From NCBI RefSeq assembly GCF_025567095.1, contig NZ_JAOQJH010000010.1: a DNA stretch of 64,000 bases, one strand, 5' to 3'. The first letter of the stretch is position 1, and every line of letters begins with the position of its first letter. Positions 50,918 through 58,686 of the stretch are shown here, piece after piece. The notes below the pieces were generated by a model. That model did no database searches and had not been told where the DNA came from. It saw only the letters and a program-made list of their open reading frames with translations. The position numbers and the translations under genes were made by a program. Origin of the DNA: Anthropogastromicrobium aceti (lineage in GTDB: Bacteria; Bacillota; Clostridia; Lachnospirales; Lachnospiraceae).

Positions 50918-51766
50918 ATGAATATTATTGAGTGGCTGAGAGTCATTTTTCTTGGCATTGTAGAGGGAATTACCGAGTGGCTTCCTGTCAGCAGTACCGG
51001 ACATCTGATTTTGGTAGATGCCTTCTGGAAGACAAGTGCACCAGATGTGTTTACTGCTGAATTTACAGAAATGTTTGATGTTGTTATCCAGCTTGGTGCG
51101 ATCCTAGCGGTTGTAACGGTGTTCTTTTATAAGTTGAATCCATTTTCAGCCAGAAAGACAAAAGAGCAGAAGCACAATACTATCGAACTGTGGAAGAAGG
51201 TAATTATTGGCTGTATCCCGGCTGGTGTGATTGGTATATTGTTCAATGATCTTATTGATAAATATCTGATGAATTGGCTTGTAGTAGCAATTATGCTTAT
51301 TGTAGTCGGAATTGCATTTATTGCAATCGAGATGAGAAATCAAAAGGTTCGTCCATCAATTGTAAAGTTTACACAGCTTAGCTATAAGACAGCATTTATT
51401 ATAGGTGTATTCCAGTTATTGGCATTGATCCCGGGAACCTCTCGTTCAGGAATCACAATCATCGGCGGTATGCTGTTTGGATGCTCTCGCTTTATTGCAG
51501 CAGAGTATACATTCTATCTGGCAATTCCTGTTATGTTTGGTGCCAGCGGCCTGAAGCTTGTTAAGTTCCTAGCAAAGGGCGGCGGTTTTTCAGCAGAGCA
51601 GTTCTTTGTTGTTTTGCTGGCAATGGTTGTTTCCTATGGAGTCTCTATGATTGTAATTAAGTTCTTGATGCAGTATATCAAGCGTCACAATTTCAACAGC
51701 TTTGCGCTTTATCGTATAGCACTTGGTATTATCGTTTTAATTGTTGGTTTTGCAGTTGGCCTGTAA
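50918..51766 (+). CDS. uppP: Undecaprenyl-diphosphate phosphatase UppP/BacA
   Basis: The 282-residue polytopic membrane protein has both family motifs, EGITEWLPVSSTGHLIL (about residues 17-33) and LIPGTSRSGITI (about 168-179). It recycles the undecaprenyl carrier for peptidoglycan synthesis and gives bacitracin tolerance when abundant. GAAAGGAA precedes the ATG. It is the last gene before a terminator and the tRNA-Leu pair. Confidence 0.97.
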   Translation: MNIIEWLRVIFLGIVEGITEWLPVSSTGHLILVDAFWKTSAPDVFTAEFTEMFDVVIQLGAILAVVTVFFYKLNPFSARKTKEQKHNTIELWKKVIIGCIPAGVIGILFNDLIDKYLMNWLVVAIMLIVVGIAFIAIEMRNQKVRPSIVKFTQLSYKTAFIIGVFQLLALIPGTSRSGITIIGGMLFGCSRFIAAEYTFYLAIPVMFGASGLKLVKFLAKGGGFSAEQFFVVLLAMVVSYGVSMIVIKFLMQYIKRHNFNSFALYRIALGIIVLIVGFAVGL

Positions 51767-51805
51767 TCGACACAGGAGATTGTAACAAAAGAACGAAAAA
51801 ACACG

Positions 51806-51852
51806 AATACTCCCACAAAGTAAACTATTGGTTGCTTTTTGGGAGTATTTTT
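51806..51852 (+). terminator. Intrinsic terminator after uppP
   Basis: AATACTCCCA and TGGGAGTATT are perfect complements (51806-51815, 51840-51849) and the inner bases (CAAAG with CTTTT) extend the stem; a T tract follows. Confidence 0.85.
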
Positions 51853-51912
51853 CGGTTTTGAGACACAAAAAGGCACCTACAAAAAGTTTTTTGATTTTTT
51901 TTGAAAAAAGTG

Positions 51913-51941
51913 TTGACAAATCATTGCCCATATGATAATAT
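51913..51941 (+). promoter_or_regulatory. Promoter of the tRNA-Leu pair
   Basis: A perfect TTGACA (51913-51918) and TAATAT (51936-51941) are 17 bp apart, about 75 bp upstream of the first tRNA. Confidence 0.8.
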
Positions 51942-52016
51942 ATATATCGTCAGGTGAGCAACAGAGAAAACAAAGAAACAACAAACGAAGTTGCTTAACA
52001 GACAAAAACAAAATAT

Positions 52017-52099
52017 GCAGTTGTGGCGGAATTGGCATACGCGCAAGACTAAGGATCTTGTGAGCCTAGCTCGTACGGGTTCAAGTCCCGTCAACTGCA
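52017..52099 (+). tRNA. tRNA-Leu, anticodon AAG
   Basis: The acceptor arms GCAGTTG and CAACTGC pair perfectly and A52099 is the discriminator. The long variable arm (GAGC with GCTC) and GGCGGAATTGG D-arm are typical of leucine tRNAs. The anticodon stem CAAGA/TCTTG closes the loop CTAAGGA, giving anticodon AAG for CUU/CUC codons. CCA is not encoded (T follows). A34 in a bacterial leucine tRNA is uncommon and would probably be edited to inosine. Confidence 0.93.
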
Positions 52100-52100
52100 T

Positions 52101-52125
52101 TTTTCTAATGCATATCATTAGAAAA
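52101..52125 (+). other. Palindromic spacer between the two tRNA genes
   Basis: TTTTCTAATG and CATTAGAAAA form a perfect 10-bp stem with loop CATAT. It is likely a processing signal in the dicistronic tRNA precursor; the T tract lies on the wrong side for termination. Confidence 0.6.
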
Positions 52126-52138
52126 CAAAATTGAATAT

Positions 52139-52222
52139 GCAGTTGTGGCGGAATTGGCATACGCGCATGATTCAGGTTCATGTCCATGTACTTGGGTAGG
52201 GGTTCAAGTCCCCTCAACTGCA
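52139..52222 (+). tRNA. tRNA-Leu, anticodon CAG
   Basis: Acceptor arms GCAGTTG and CAACTGC pair, with A52222 as discriminator and no encoded CCA. The anticodon stem CATGA/TCATG holds the loop TTCAGGT, giving CAG, which reads CUG. The first 29 bases and the acceptor end are identical to the neighbouring tRNA-Leu(AAG), while anticodon and variable arms differ, pointing to tandem duplication. Confidence 0.95.
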
Positions 52223-52231
52223 TTACAGACC

Positions 52232-52259
52232 AAGAGAAGATGAAAGTCTTCTCTTTTTT
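52232..52259. terminator. Terminator after the tRNA pair
   Basis: AAGAGAAGA and TCTTCTCTT form a perfect 9-bp stem with loop TGAAAG and a run of T. It lies between the tRNAs and the convergent subtilase gene and may serve that gene weakly as well. Confidence 0.88.
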
Positions 52260-52264
52260 GTATG

Positions 52265-53968
52265 TTATCGCAAGGATGCCTCCAGACAAAGAGCTCCCCA
52301 ACCCGTGCGAGGATTAGGTATGGGATAGCCTGGAAGTTCTTTTGCACCTGCAATCAGCCAAGTCTTTAATTGTTCTCCGTATAAAAATAAATTGTTTCTT
52401 TTTACAATTCCCCATTCCATTAAAAGAGCAGCACTGCCTGCGACAAACGGTGCAGCAAAGGATGTACCAGATACGGTTTGATATCCGCCAGGAAATGAAG
52501 GCACTATTATAGAAACACCGGGAGCGACAAGATCAGGCTTTGTTAAAAGATTTGGCATTGCAGCAGCTCCACGTCCCGAAAAATCTGCCGGAGTATTCGT
52601 TTTTGCATCATAAGCCCCTACCGTAATAACTGAATTAGCAGAAGATGGTATTGTGAGTGTATTGTATGGATCGGGAGAAAGAAAGCGAGTAGCACCATTT
52701 AAGCTTGAAGCAGAAGGAAACCACATTTCAAATGAACCATTTTTTATTGAAATTGGTTCAATGATAAGGCTCCACACACCGGAAGTTAAATAAAAGTTGT
52801 CAGCTATTGGAAAAAACTCAAAATAATATTCCTGCAGACGCTGAAACGGAGAAGGTGCGCTATTATAAAAAGCTATTCGTGTTTGATCAAGTGTTTCAAT
52901 ATTTGTTCCAAAATTGTCAGAAAGCGTGTATTCTATTCCAGAAGGCGCTCTTAGTCTAATACGCACAGCATCTGCGTAATCTTTCCATAGCTGCATATTA
53001 AGAGAAGTCTGACGTTCCGAAATAGAAAAATCAACATTTACTGTCTGATCAAGAAAACCCAAGGTATGTATTGGAGAGGCACCTTCATTTCCAGATGCAG
53101 CAACTATGCTGATGCGGCCAAGCAGTGATACACGGTTTAGATAAAGTTCAGAAAGTGAGTTTCCTGTATGTGAACCGTAATTATTTCCAAAGCTTATATT
53201 TAGTACGAGCGGACGATTAAATTTTAATGCCTTTCTTATGCAGTAATCAATTCCACTAATTAATTCTGTAGTTCTAGGGTACAGCCCTTTATTTTTTCGC
53301 ATTTTCACTACGATTAGTTCAGTCTCAGGCGCAATACCGCGATAGCGTCCTTTAGAAGCATTGCCATTACCGCAGGCAATCCCAGCTGCAGCAGTACCGT
53401 GTCCAGACTCATCTTTTGACAAAGTTTTCCTAGCCCGCAGTGCCTCATTAATTTGTTCATTATTATATTCTGTGCCAAACAGATATCCATCTGGTGGATC
53501 TTCATCTCTAGTTTGATCCCACAAAAATAAAACGCGGCTGTTTCCATTTGAATCTTGAAAATCTGGGTGTGTCAGATCAATGCCGGAATCCACAAAACCA
53601 ACTAAAACTCCATTTCCAGTCAGTGAAAGTGGCGGTAGTGTTACCTGTGTAATACAGGACGAGCGTTTTCCAGAAAGGATTTCAAAAGAAATATAGTGCG
53701 GCATCTCTATATAAAGAATTTGCGGCAGTGCGCTAACTGTTGGAATTAGTGATGGTGGCAGCCTAAGCAGTGCAAAATTTTCAAGAAGCATTGAGACCTC
53801 GATTTGAGGGTACTGTTTTGTTAGAAAAGACAAATCTTGTGATGCCAGCACTAATATTTCCCATACACTGCCAGTCAAAACAGCAGACAAAGACGTCGAC
53901 TTTTCATGTAAGCTTTCAGGCAGCGACAAAGATAAATTTAAAGCGGCATCTGCTTTGGGGTTATTCAT
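52265..53968 (-). CDS. Subtilisin-like serine protease (S8), Csp-like, without signal peptide
   Basis: The 567-residue protease has the full triad: Asp127 in VGFVDSGIDLTHP, His190 in ESGHGTAAAGI and Ser503 in SGTSFAAPFVAG. A prodomain-like region of about 110 residues precedes the catalytic domain, and a large insertion (about 300-430) resembles the jellyroll inserted in Csp proteases. No signal peptide is present, so it is either cytoplasmic or packaged in spores. In clostridia Csp proteases act in spore germination; such a role here is inference. GGAGAAAG precedes the start; the gene is divergent from dnaG. Confidence 0.88.
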   Translation of the reverse strand: MNNPKADAALNLSLSLPESLHEKSTSLSAVLTGSVWEILVLASQDLSFLTKQYPQIEVSMLLENFALLRLPPSLIPTVSALPQILYIEMPHYISFEILSGKRSSCITQVTLPPLSLTGNGVLVGFVDSGIDLTHPDFQDSNGNSRVLFLWDQTRDEDPPDGYLFGTEYNNEQINEALRARKTLSKDESGHGTAAAGIACGNGNASKGRYRGIAPETELIVVKMRKNKGLYPRTTELISGIDYCIRKALKFNRPLVLNISFGNNYGSHTGNSLSELYLNRVSLLGRISIVAASGNEGASPIHTLGFLDQTVNVDFSISERQTSLNMQLWKDYADAVRIRLRAPSGIEYTLSDNFGTNIETLDQTRIAFYNSAPSPFQRLQEYYFEFFPIADNFYLTSGVWSLIIEPISIKNGSFEMWFPSASSLNGATRFLSPDPYNTLTIPSSANSVITVGAYDAKTNTPADFSGRGAAAMPNLLTKPDLVAPGVSIIVPSFPGGYQTVSGTSFAAPFVAGSAALLMEWGIVKRNNLFLYGEQLKTWLIAGAKELPGYPIPNPRTGWGALCLEASLR

Positions 53969-54063
53969 ATACTTTCTCCTTAAATTTTTAATTTTTTAGA
54001 ATGAAAAGTTATATTTCTGCATATATATTTACGATGTTACAATTTTACAGACCTAACCCTTCC

Positions 54064-54092
54064 TTGAATTTTTGTATAAAATATGGTATGAT
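54064..54092 (+). promoter_or_regulatory. Promoter of the dnaG-rpoD operon
   Basis: TTGAAT (54064-54069), 17 bp, TATGAT (54087-54092), about 50 bp upstream of the dnaG start at 54142. Confidence 0.8.
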
Positions 54093-54141
54093 GCAACAGG
54101 ACTTAAAAGTACAAAAACAGGGAAAGAAAGGAGCGGCGCTC

Positions 54142-55893
54142 ATGCGGTATTCAGATGAAGTGATAGAGGAAGTACGTGCAAGAAATGACGTAGTAGATGT
54201 GATCGGAGGATATATTCATCTGCAGAAAAAAGGAAGCAACTATTTTGGACTGTGTCCGTTTCACAATGAAAAGTCACCGTCATTTTCAGTGTCACCACAG
54301 AAACAGATGTATTATTGCTTTGGATGTGGAAAAGGCGGAAATGTTATCACGTTTGTCATGGACTATGAAAATGAAAGTTTTCAGGAGGCAGTTGCGTCGC
54401 TGGCAGAAAGAGCTGGAATCGAGCTGCCGCAAGAGGAAGAAAGCGAAGAGAGCAGAAGGCAGGCAGATTATAGAAGTATTTTATTTGCCATACAAAAAGA
54501 AGCAGCACGTTATTTTTACCATCAGCTTATGAGTGAAAATGGAAAACGAGGCTATCTTTATCTTCGAGGCAGAGGACTTTCTGATGAGACAATCAAAAAT
54601 TTTGGCCTTGGATATGCAAATCAATACCCAGACGATTTATATCGCTTTTTGCGGCAGAAGGGTTTTTCGGATGCACAGCTTAAAGATTCTGGTCTTGTAA
54701 AGATTGATGAGAGAGGCTGTTATGATAAATTCTGGAATCGTGTTATGTTTCCTATTATGGATATAAATAACAAGGTGATAGGCTTTGGTGGTCGTGTTAT
54801 GGGAGAGGGAGAACCAAAATATTTAAATTCCCCTGAGACACCGATTTTTGAAAAAAACAGAAATCTTTACGGCATGCATGTTGCAAAGAGAAACAGAAAA
54901 CCATATTTTCTGATTTGCGAAGGATACATGGATGTCATCAGTCTCCACCAGGCAGGATTTACAAATGCAGTTGCGTCACTTGGAACTGCATTTACAGTAC
55001 AGCATGGTCTGCTGCTTAAGCGCTATACAAAGGAAGTTGTGCTTACATTTGACAGCGACGGTGCAGGTATCAAGGCAGCACTTCGTGCGATACCGATTCT
55101 AAAAGAAGCTGGACTGTCAGCTCGCGTGCTGACGATGAAACCATATAAGGATCCTGATGAATTTATTAAAAATATGGGAGCTGAGGCATATCAAAAGCGC
55201 ATTGATGAAGCAATCCCCTCCTTCATGTTTGAAATTCAGGTGCTGCGAGATGGCTATGATTTTTCAGATCCAAGCAAAAAAACAGAATTTTTTGAGGAAG
55301 CAGCGAACAAGCTTCGCACGTTTGAGGATGTGCTTGAACGAAATAATTATATAGAGGCAGTATCTAGAACATACGGCATAGATTATCAAATTTTAAAACA
55401 GAAGGTGGAGGAACATGCCTACAAAGCACCTCAGGCTATGCAGCAGGAAAGAAAGCAGGTACAGAAAAAAAGAGAAAAGGATGAGGGGTTAAAGGCGGCA
55501 CAAAGACTTCTTTTAACATGGCTTAGCGATCATCCTGGACAGCTTAATCAGCTGGCAGATATTATTATGCCAGAAGATTTTTCTGATTCTCTTTATCAAG
55601 AGGTGGCTCGCCTTTTATACAAGCAGATCGAGCAGGGAAAAGGAAATCCGGCAGAGTTGTTAACAAATTTTATTGAAGATGAAAGTCAGTATCAGGAAGT
55701 GGCTAAAATCTTTAATGGTGAACTTGTTCAGGAGACATCCGGATCAGAAAAAACAAGAGGAATACGCGAATGTGTGATTCGCTTAAAGCGTCACAGCCTG
55801 CAAAAGGAAGCCGACACGACAGATGATATAAAGAGGCTTCAGGAGGTAATGGAAGCGTTAAAAGGATTGGATCATTTGAATATATCTTTTTAA
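54142..55893 (+). CDS. dnaG: DNA primase
   Basis: The 583-residue primase has the N-terminal zinc finger (LCPFHNEKSPSFSVSP then YYCFGCGKGG), the TOPRIM domain (FLICEGYMDVISLHQAG; TFDSDGAGIKAA) and a C-terminal helicase-binding part. It makes RNA primers for replication. The ATG 54142 has AAAGAAAGGAG upstream; the frame is open 47 codons earlier, but that stretch contains the promoter. rpoD follows, the conserved macromolecular synthesis operon (without rpsU here). Confidence 0.97.
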   Translation: MRYSDEVIEEVRARNDVVDVIGGYIHLQKKGSNYFGLCPFHNEKSPSFSVSPQKQMYYCFGCGKGGNVITFVMDYENESFQEAVASLAERAGIELPQEEESEESRRQADYRSILFAIQKEAARYFYHQLMSENGKRGYLYLRGRGLSDETIKNFGLGYANQYPDDLYRFLRQKGFSDAQLKDSGLVKIDERGCYDKFWNRVMFPIMDINNKVIGFGGRVMGEGEPKYLNSPETPIFEKNRNLYGMHVAKRNRKPYFLICEGYMDVISLHQAGFTNAVASLGTAFTVQHGLLLKRYTKEVVLTFDSDGAGIKAALRAIPILKEAGLSARVLTMKPYKDPDEFIKNMGAEAYQKRIDEAIPSFMFEIQVLRDGYDFSDPSKKTEFFEEAANKLRTFEDVLERNNYIEAVSRTYGIDYQILKQKVEEHAYKAPQAMQQERKQVQKKREKDEGLKAAQRLLLTWLSDHPGQLNQLADIIMPEDFSDSLYQEVARLLYKQIEQGKGNPAELLTNFIEDESQYQEVAKIFNGELVQETSGSEKTRGIRECVIRLKRHSLQKEADTTDDIKRLQEVMEALKGLDHLNISF

Positions 55894-55951
55894 TAAGGCA
55901 ACAATATAGTCAGATATCATAACGAGTAAAACAAAAAAGCCTGCGGGCAGA

Positions 55952-55987
55952 ATGAAGGCAGACATGAAAATGAAGGCAGACATTGAA
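55952..55987 (+). repeat. Tandem 18-bp duplication at the rpoD start
   Basis: Two adjacent 18-bp units, both beginning ATGAAGGCAGACAT, match at 16 of 18 bases and encode MKADMK and MKADIE. Each carries an AAGG and an ATG. Confidence 0.75.
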
Positions 55988-57034
55988 ATGAAAAAGTTAG
56001 AATCTGACAAAAGAGTAATGGAATTGATTCGTCTGGGAAAGACACAGGGAGGTTTTGTGGCACTTTCTCAGATTGAGGAAAAATTTCCGGAAGCCATGCG
56101 TACAGAGAAGGGATTAGATCATGTGACAGAACTTCTTGGACGCAGCCTGATCTCAATTGGTCAGGAGGAAGAAGAGGATATAGATACGCAAGAAAGCACT
56201 TATTACGATGAGGATGAGCCGATAAAGCTTTATATGAAGGATATTGGTAAGGTGCCGTTATTAGATGCAGAGGAAGAGACAAAGCTTGCAAAGCAGGCTT
56301 CTCTAGGAGATGAAGAGGCACGAAGAAGGCTTGCAGAGGCTAACCTTCGCCTTGTCGTCAGTGTGGCCAAGCATTATAATGGATGTGGGCTCGCACTTCT
56401 TGATCTGATCCAAGAGGGAAATCTTGGCTTGATGAAAGCAGTTGAAAAATTTGATTACACAAAAGGTTATAAATTTTCAACATATGCTACCTGGTGGATT
56501 CGTCAGGCAGTTACGCGTGCAATTGCCGATCAGTCAAGAACGATCAGGATTCCAGTCCATATGGTAGAAAACATGAACCGCATCATACGAAAGTCGCGAA
56601 GTATGGTGCAGGAGCTTGGAAGAGAGCCCAGCATTAAAGAGGTTGCACAAGCACTCGATCTTCCTGTGGAAAAGGTTAGTGATGCTATTAGGATGAATAT
56701 GGAGCCAGTGTCTCTTGAAATGCCAATTGGAGAAGAGGAAGAAACACATCTAGGTGATTTTATTCAGGACTGTGGTTCAATGATTCCACTTGAAGAGACA
56801 ACACGTGTTTTATTAAATGAGCAGCTTTCTGAAGCACTTAGCACACTTACACGCAGAGAGGAGGAGGTGCTTCGTCTTCGCTATGGACTGACAGATGGCA
56901 GGGCAAGAACACTTGAGGAGGTCGGTCAGATCTTTCATGTGACAAGAGAACGTATTCGTCAAATTGAGGCAAAGGCGCTTAGGAAACTAAAGCATCCTAC
57001 AAGAAGTCGTAAATTAAGGGATTATTTAGAGTGA
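55952..57034 (+). CDS. rpoD: RNA polymerase primary sigma factor RpoD (sigma-A)
   Basis: The 360-residue protein has sigma regions 1.2 to 4: DEPIKLYMKDIGKVPLL (1.2), NLRLVVSVAKHYNGCGLALL and DLIQEGNLGLMKAVEKFD (2), YKFSTYATWWIRQAVTRAI (2.3-2.4), and the helix-turn-helix EEVGQIFHVTRERIRQIE (4.2). The short length without region 1.1 is usual for Firmicutes SigA. The start is uncertain: four in-frame ATGs (55952, 55964, 55970, 55988) lie in a duplicated segment and no strong ribosome binding site precedes the first. It follows dnaG by 58 bp and precedes trmK. Confidence 0.95.
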   Translation: MKADMKMKADIEMKKLESDKRVMELIRLGKTQGGFVALSQIEEKFPEAMRTEKGLDHVTELLGRSLISIGQEEEEDIDTQESTYYDEDEPIKLYMKDIGKVPLLDAEEETKLAKQASLGDEEARRRLAEANLRLVVSVAKHYNGCGLALLDLIQEGNLGLMKAVEKFDYTKGYKFSTYATWWIRQAVTRAIADQSRTIRIPVHMVENMNRIIRKSRSMVQELGREPSIKEVAQALDLPVEKVSDAIRMNMEPVSLEMPIGEEEETHLGDFIQDCGSMIPLEETTRVLLNEQLSEALSTLTRREEEVLRLRYGLTDGRARTLEEVGQIFHVTRERIRQIEAKALRKLKHPTRSRKLRDYLE

Positions 57035-57088
57035 TTTGTAAAGAAATATAATATGAAATACAATATAGAGAGGAAATAAAATATACGT

Positions 57089-57805
57089 ATGAAATTATCA
57101 AAGAGATTGGAAACAGTTGCATCCATGGTGACAAAGGGAAACCGCGCTGCGGATGTTGGCTGTGACCATGGTTTTGTCCCGATTTTTCTTGTAGAGTCGG
57201 GTATATCACCTTTGGCTGTTGCGGCAGATGTGCGTCCAGGTCCGCTTTCGCGCGCAAAGGAGCATATAAAAGAGCATAGATTAGAAGAAAAAATACAGAC
57301 AAGGCTGTCTGATGGATTGGCAAATATAAAGCCAGGTGAGGCAGATTCATTAATTATGTCGGGAATTGGCGGCATTTTGATGATGCGTCTGCTGCAGGAT
57401 GAGGAGCATACAGCAAAAAGCTTTAAAGAATTGATTTTGTCACCGCAGTCAGAGCTTTTTGATGTGCGTCGCTATCTTGTATCAAACGGTTATTTGATTG
57501 AGTATGAGCATATGCTTTGTGATGAGGGAAAATATTATTTTATTTTTCATGTTCTTGTAAAAAAAGATGAAAGAGAGTGGTCAGAGGAAGAGTATCGTTA
57601 TGGAAAAGATATCTGTAAGGACGATATGAAGACATTTTTGGCATATCTTGAAAAGGAAGAAAGACAATATGAGCAGATCCTTGAGAAAATGAAGCAGGCA
57701 CCAGAAAACGATCGTGCCGCGCAGCGAATTGCACAGCTGCATCAGGATATCACCTGTCTGAAAAAGCGCAGACAGTTAGTATACGATTGTGGTTGCTTCG
57801 CATAG
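57089..57805 (+). CDS. trmK: tRNA (adenine22-N1)-methyltransferase TrmK
   Basis: The 238-residue Rossmann methyltransferase begins LSKRLETVASMV and has the SAM motif AADVGCDHGFVPIFL, followed by SLIMSGIGGILM. TrmK methylates A22 of tRNAs and is typical of Gram-positives. It lies after rpoD and before a NIF3-like gene, the conserved Firmicutes order. GAGAGGAAA is the likely ribosome binding site. Confidence 0.94.
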   Translation: MKLSKRLETVASMVTKGNRAADVGCDHGFVPIFLVESGISPLAVAADVRPGPLSRAKEHIKEHRLEEKIQTRLSDGLANIKPGEADSLIMSGIGGILMMRLLQDEEHTAKSFKELILSPQSELFDVRRYLVSNGYLIEYEHMLCDEGKYYFIFHVLVKKDEREWSEEEYRYGKDICKDDMKTFLAYLEKEERQYEQILEKMKQAPENDRAAQRIAQLHQDITCLKKRRQLVYDCGCFA

Positions 57806-57847
57806 TTTTGATCAGTTACAAATTTAAGAAAGGCGGATGATACATAT

Positions 57848-58684
57848 ATGAAATGCAGTGATATTGAAAAACAGCTGGAACTTTTTATTCCAAAAGGATT
57901 GGCACAGACTGATAAAAAAGAAAATACGGGATTAATAGTAGGCAGAAGTGATAAAAATGTTTCAACGATTATAGTTGCTTATCGCATTGATCAGGAAACA
58001 ATAGATTACGCTGTGTCTGCACAGGCAGATATGATTATTTCTTACGAGCCAATAATTGAGGAGCCTATTTTAACAATTGGAAGCACCAATTATCAGGGCC
58101 GCCTTTTACTGCAGCTGCTGCGCCATGATATTGCATGTTACGCGACAGGAAGCAGTTTTGATAAATGTAAGGGAGGCAGTGCTGATTGGCTTGCCTCAAG
58201 ATTAGAACTTTCTGGTGTGTACATCACTGAGCCGCAGGCATCATATGCAGGAATGGAAGATACAGTCTGCCAAAGTGGTAAAGGACGAATTGGATATTAC
58301 AAAAAGAAAAAGTCACTTGAGGAACTTACAGACATGATCTGTAATTTATTTTCATTGGAAGGGATCAATGCATATATCTCAAAAAGAGATGATGGACTGA
58401 CGTTTTCAGATGTAGCAGTTGTTGTATGGGCAGATGAAAAGAGTATAGAGGCTGCTATGGAACGAGGCGTTCAATTGATTGTTACCTGCGGCGTAAGCAG
58501 TAAGGAGGCGATGAAGGCTTGCAGTGAGCATAGAGCAGTGCTGGAATTGCCTGGTGAGACAGCAGCACATATATTTGAGACGTGTGTTGAACAGTATCTG
58601 TCAGAGGTATTGAGTTCATCAATTGAGATTTTGACGATTCCAATGCAAAGAAAGAGCCGTTTTTTAAAGTGCAGAAAGGAGTAA
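57848..58684 (+). CDS. NIF3-like protein lacking metal-binding residues
   Basis: The 278-residue protein lies where the NIF3/YqfO gene (dinuclear metal protein) is normally found, directly after trmK, and has its framework: ENTGLIVGRSDKNVSTIIVAYRID, ADMIISYEPII, and GRLLLQLLRHDIACY. The metal-binding pair usually seen as ISHHPLIF reads ISYEPII (Tyr66-Glu67), and the C-terminal His-x3-Glu region reads LELPGETAAH, so the bimetal site is probably absent. Its function is unknown. AAAGGCGG precedes the ATG. Confidence 0.85.
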   Translation: MKCSDIEKQLELFIPKGLAQTDKKENTGLIVGRSDKNVSTIIVAYRIDQETIDYAVSAQADMIISYEPIIEEPILTIGSTNYQGRLLLQLLRHDIACYATGSSFDKCKGGSADWLASRLELSGVYITEPQASYAGMEDTVCQSGKGRIGYYKKKKSLEELTDMICNLFSLEGINAYISKRDDGLTFSDVAVVVWADEKSIEAAMERGVQLIVTCGVSSKEAMKACSEHRAVLELPGETAAHIFETCVEQYLSEVLSSSIEILTIPMQRKSRFLKCRKE

Positions 58685-58686
58685 GG

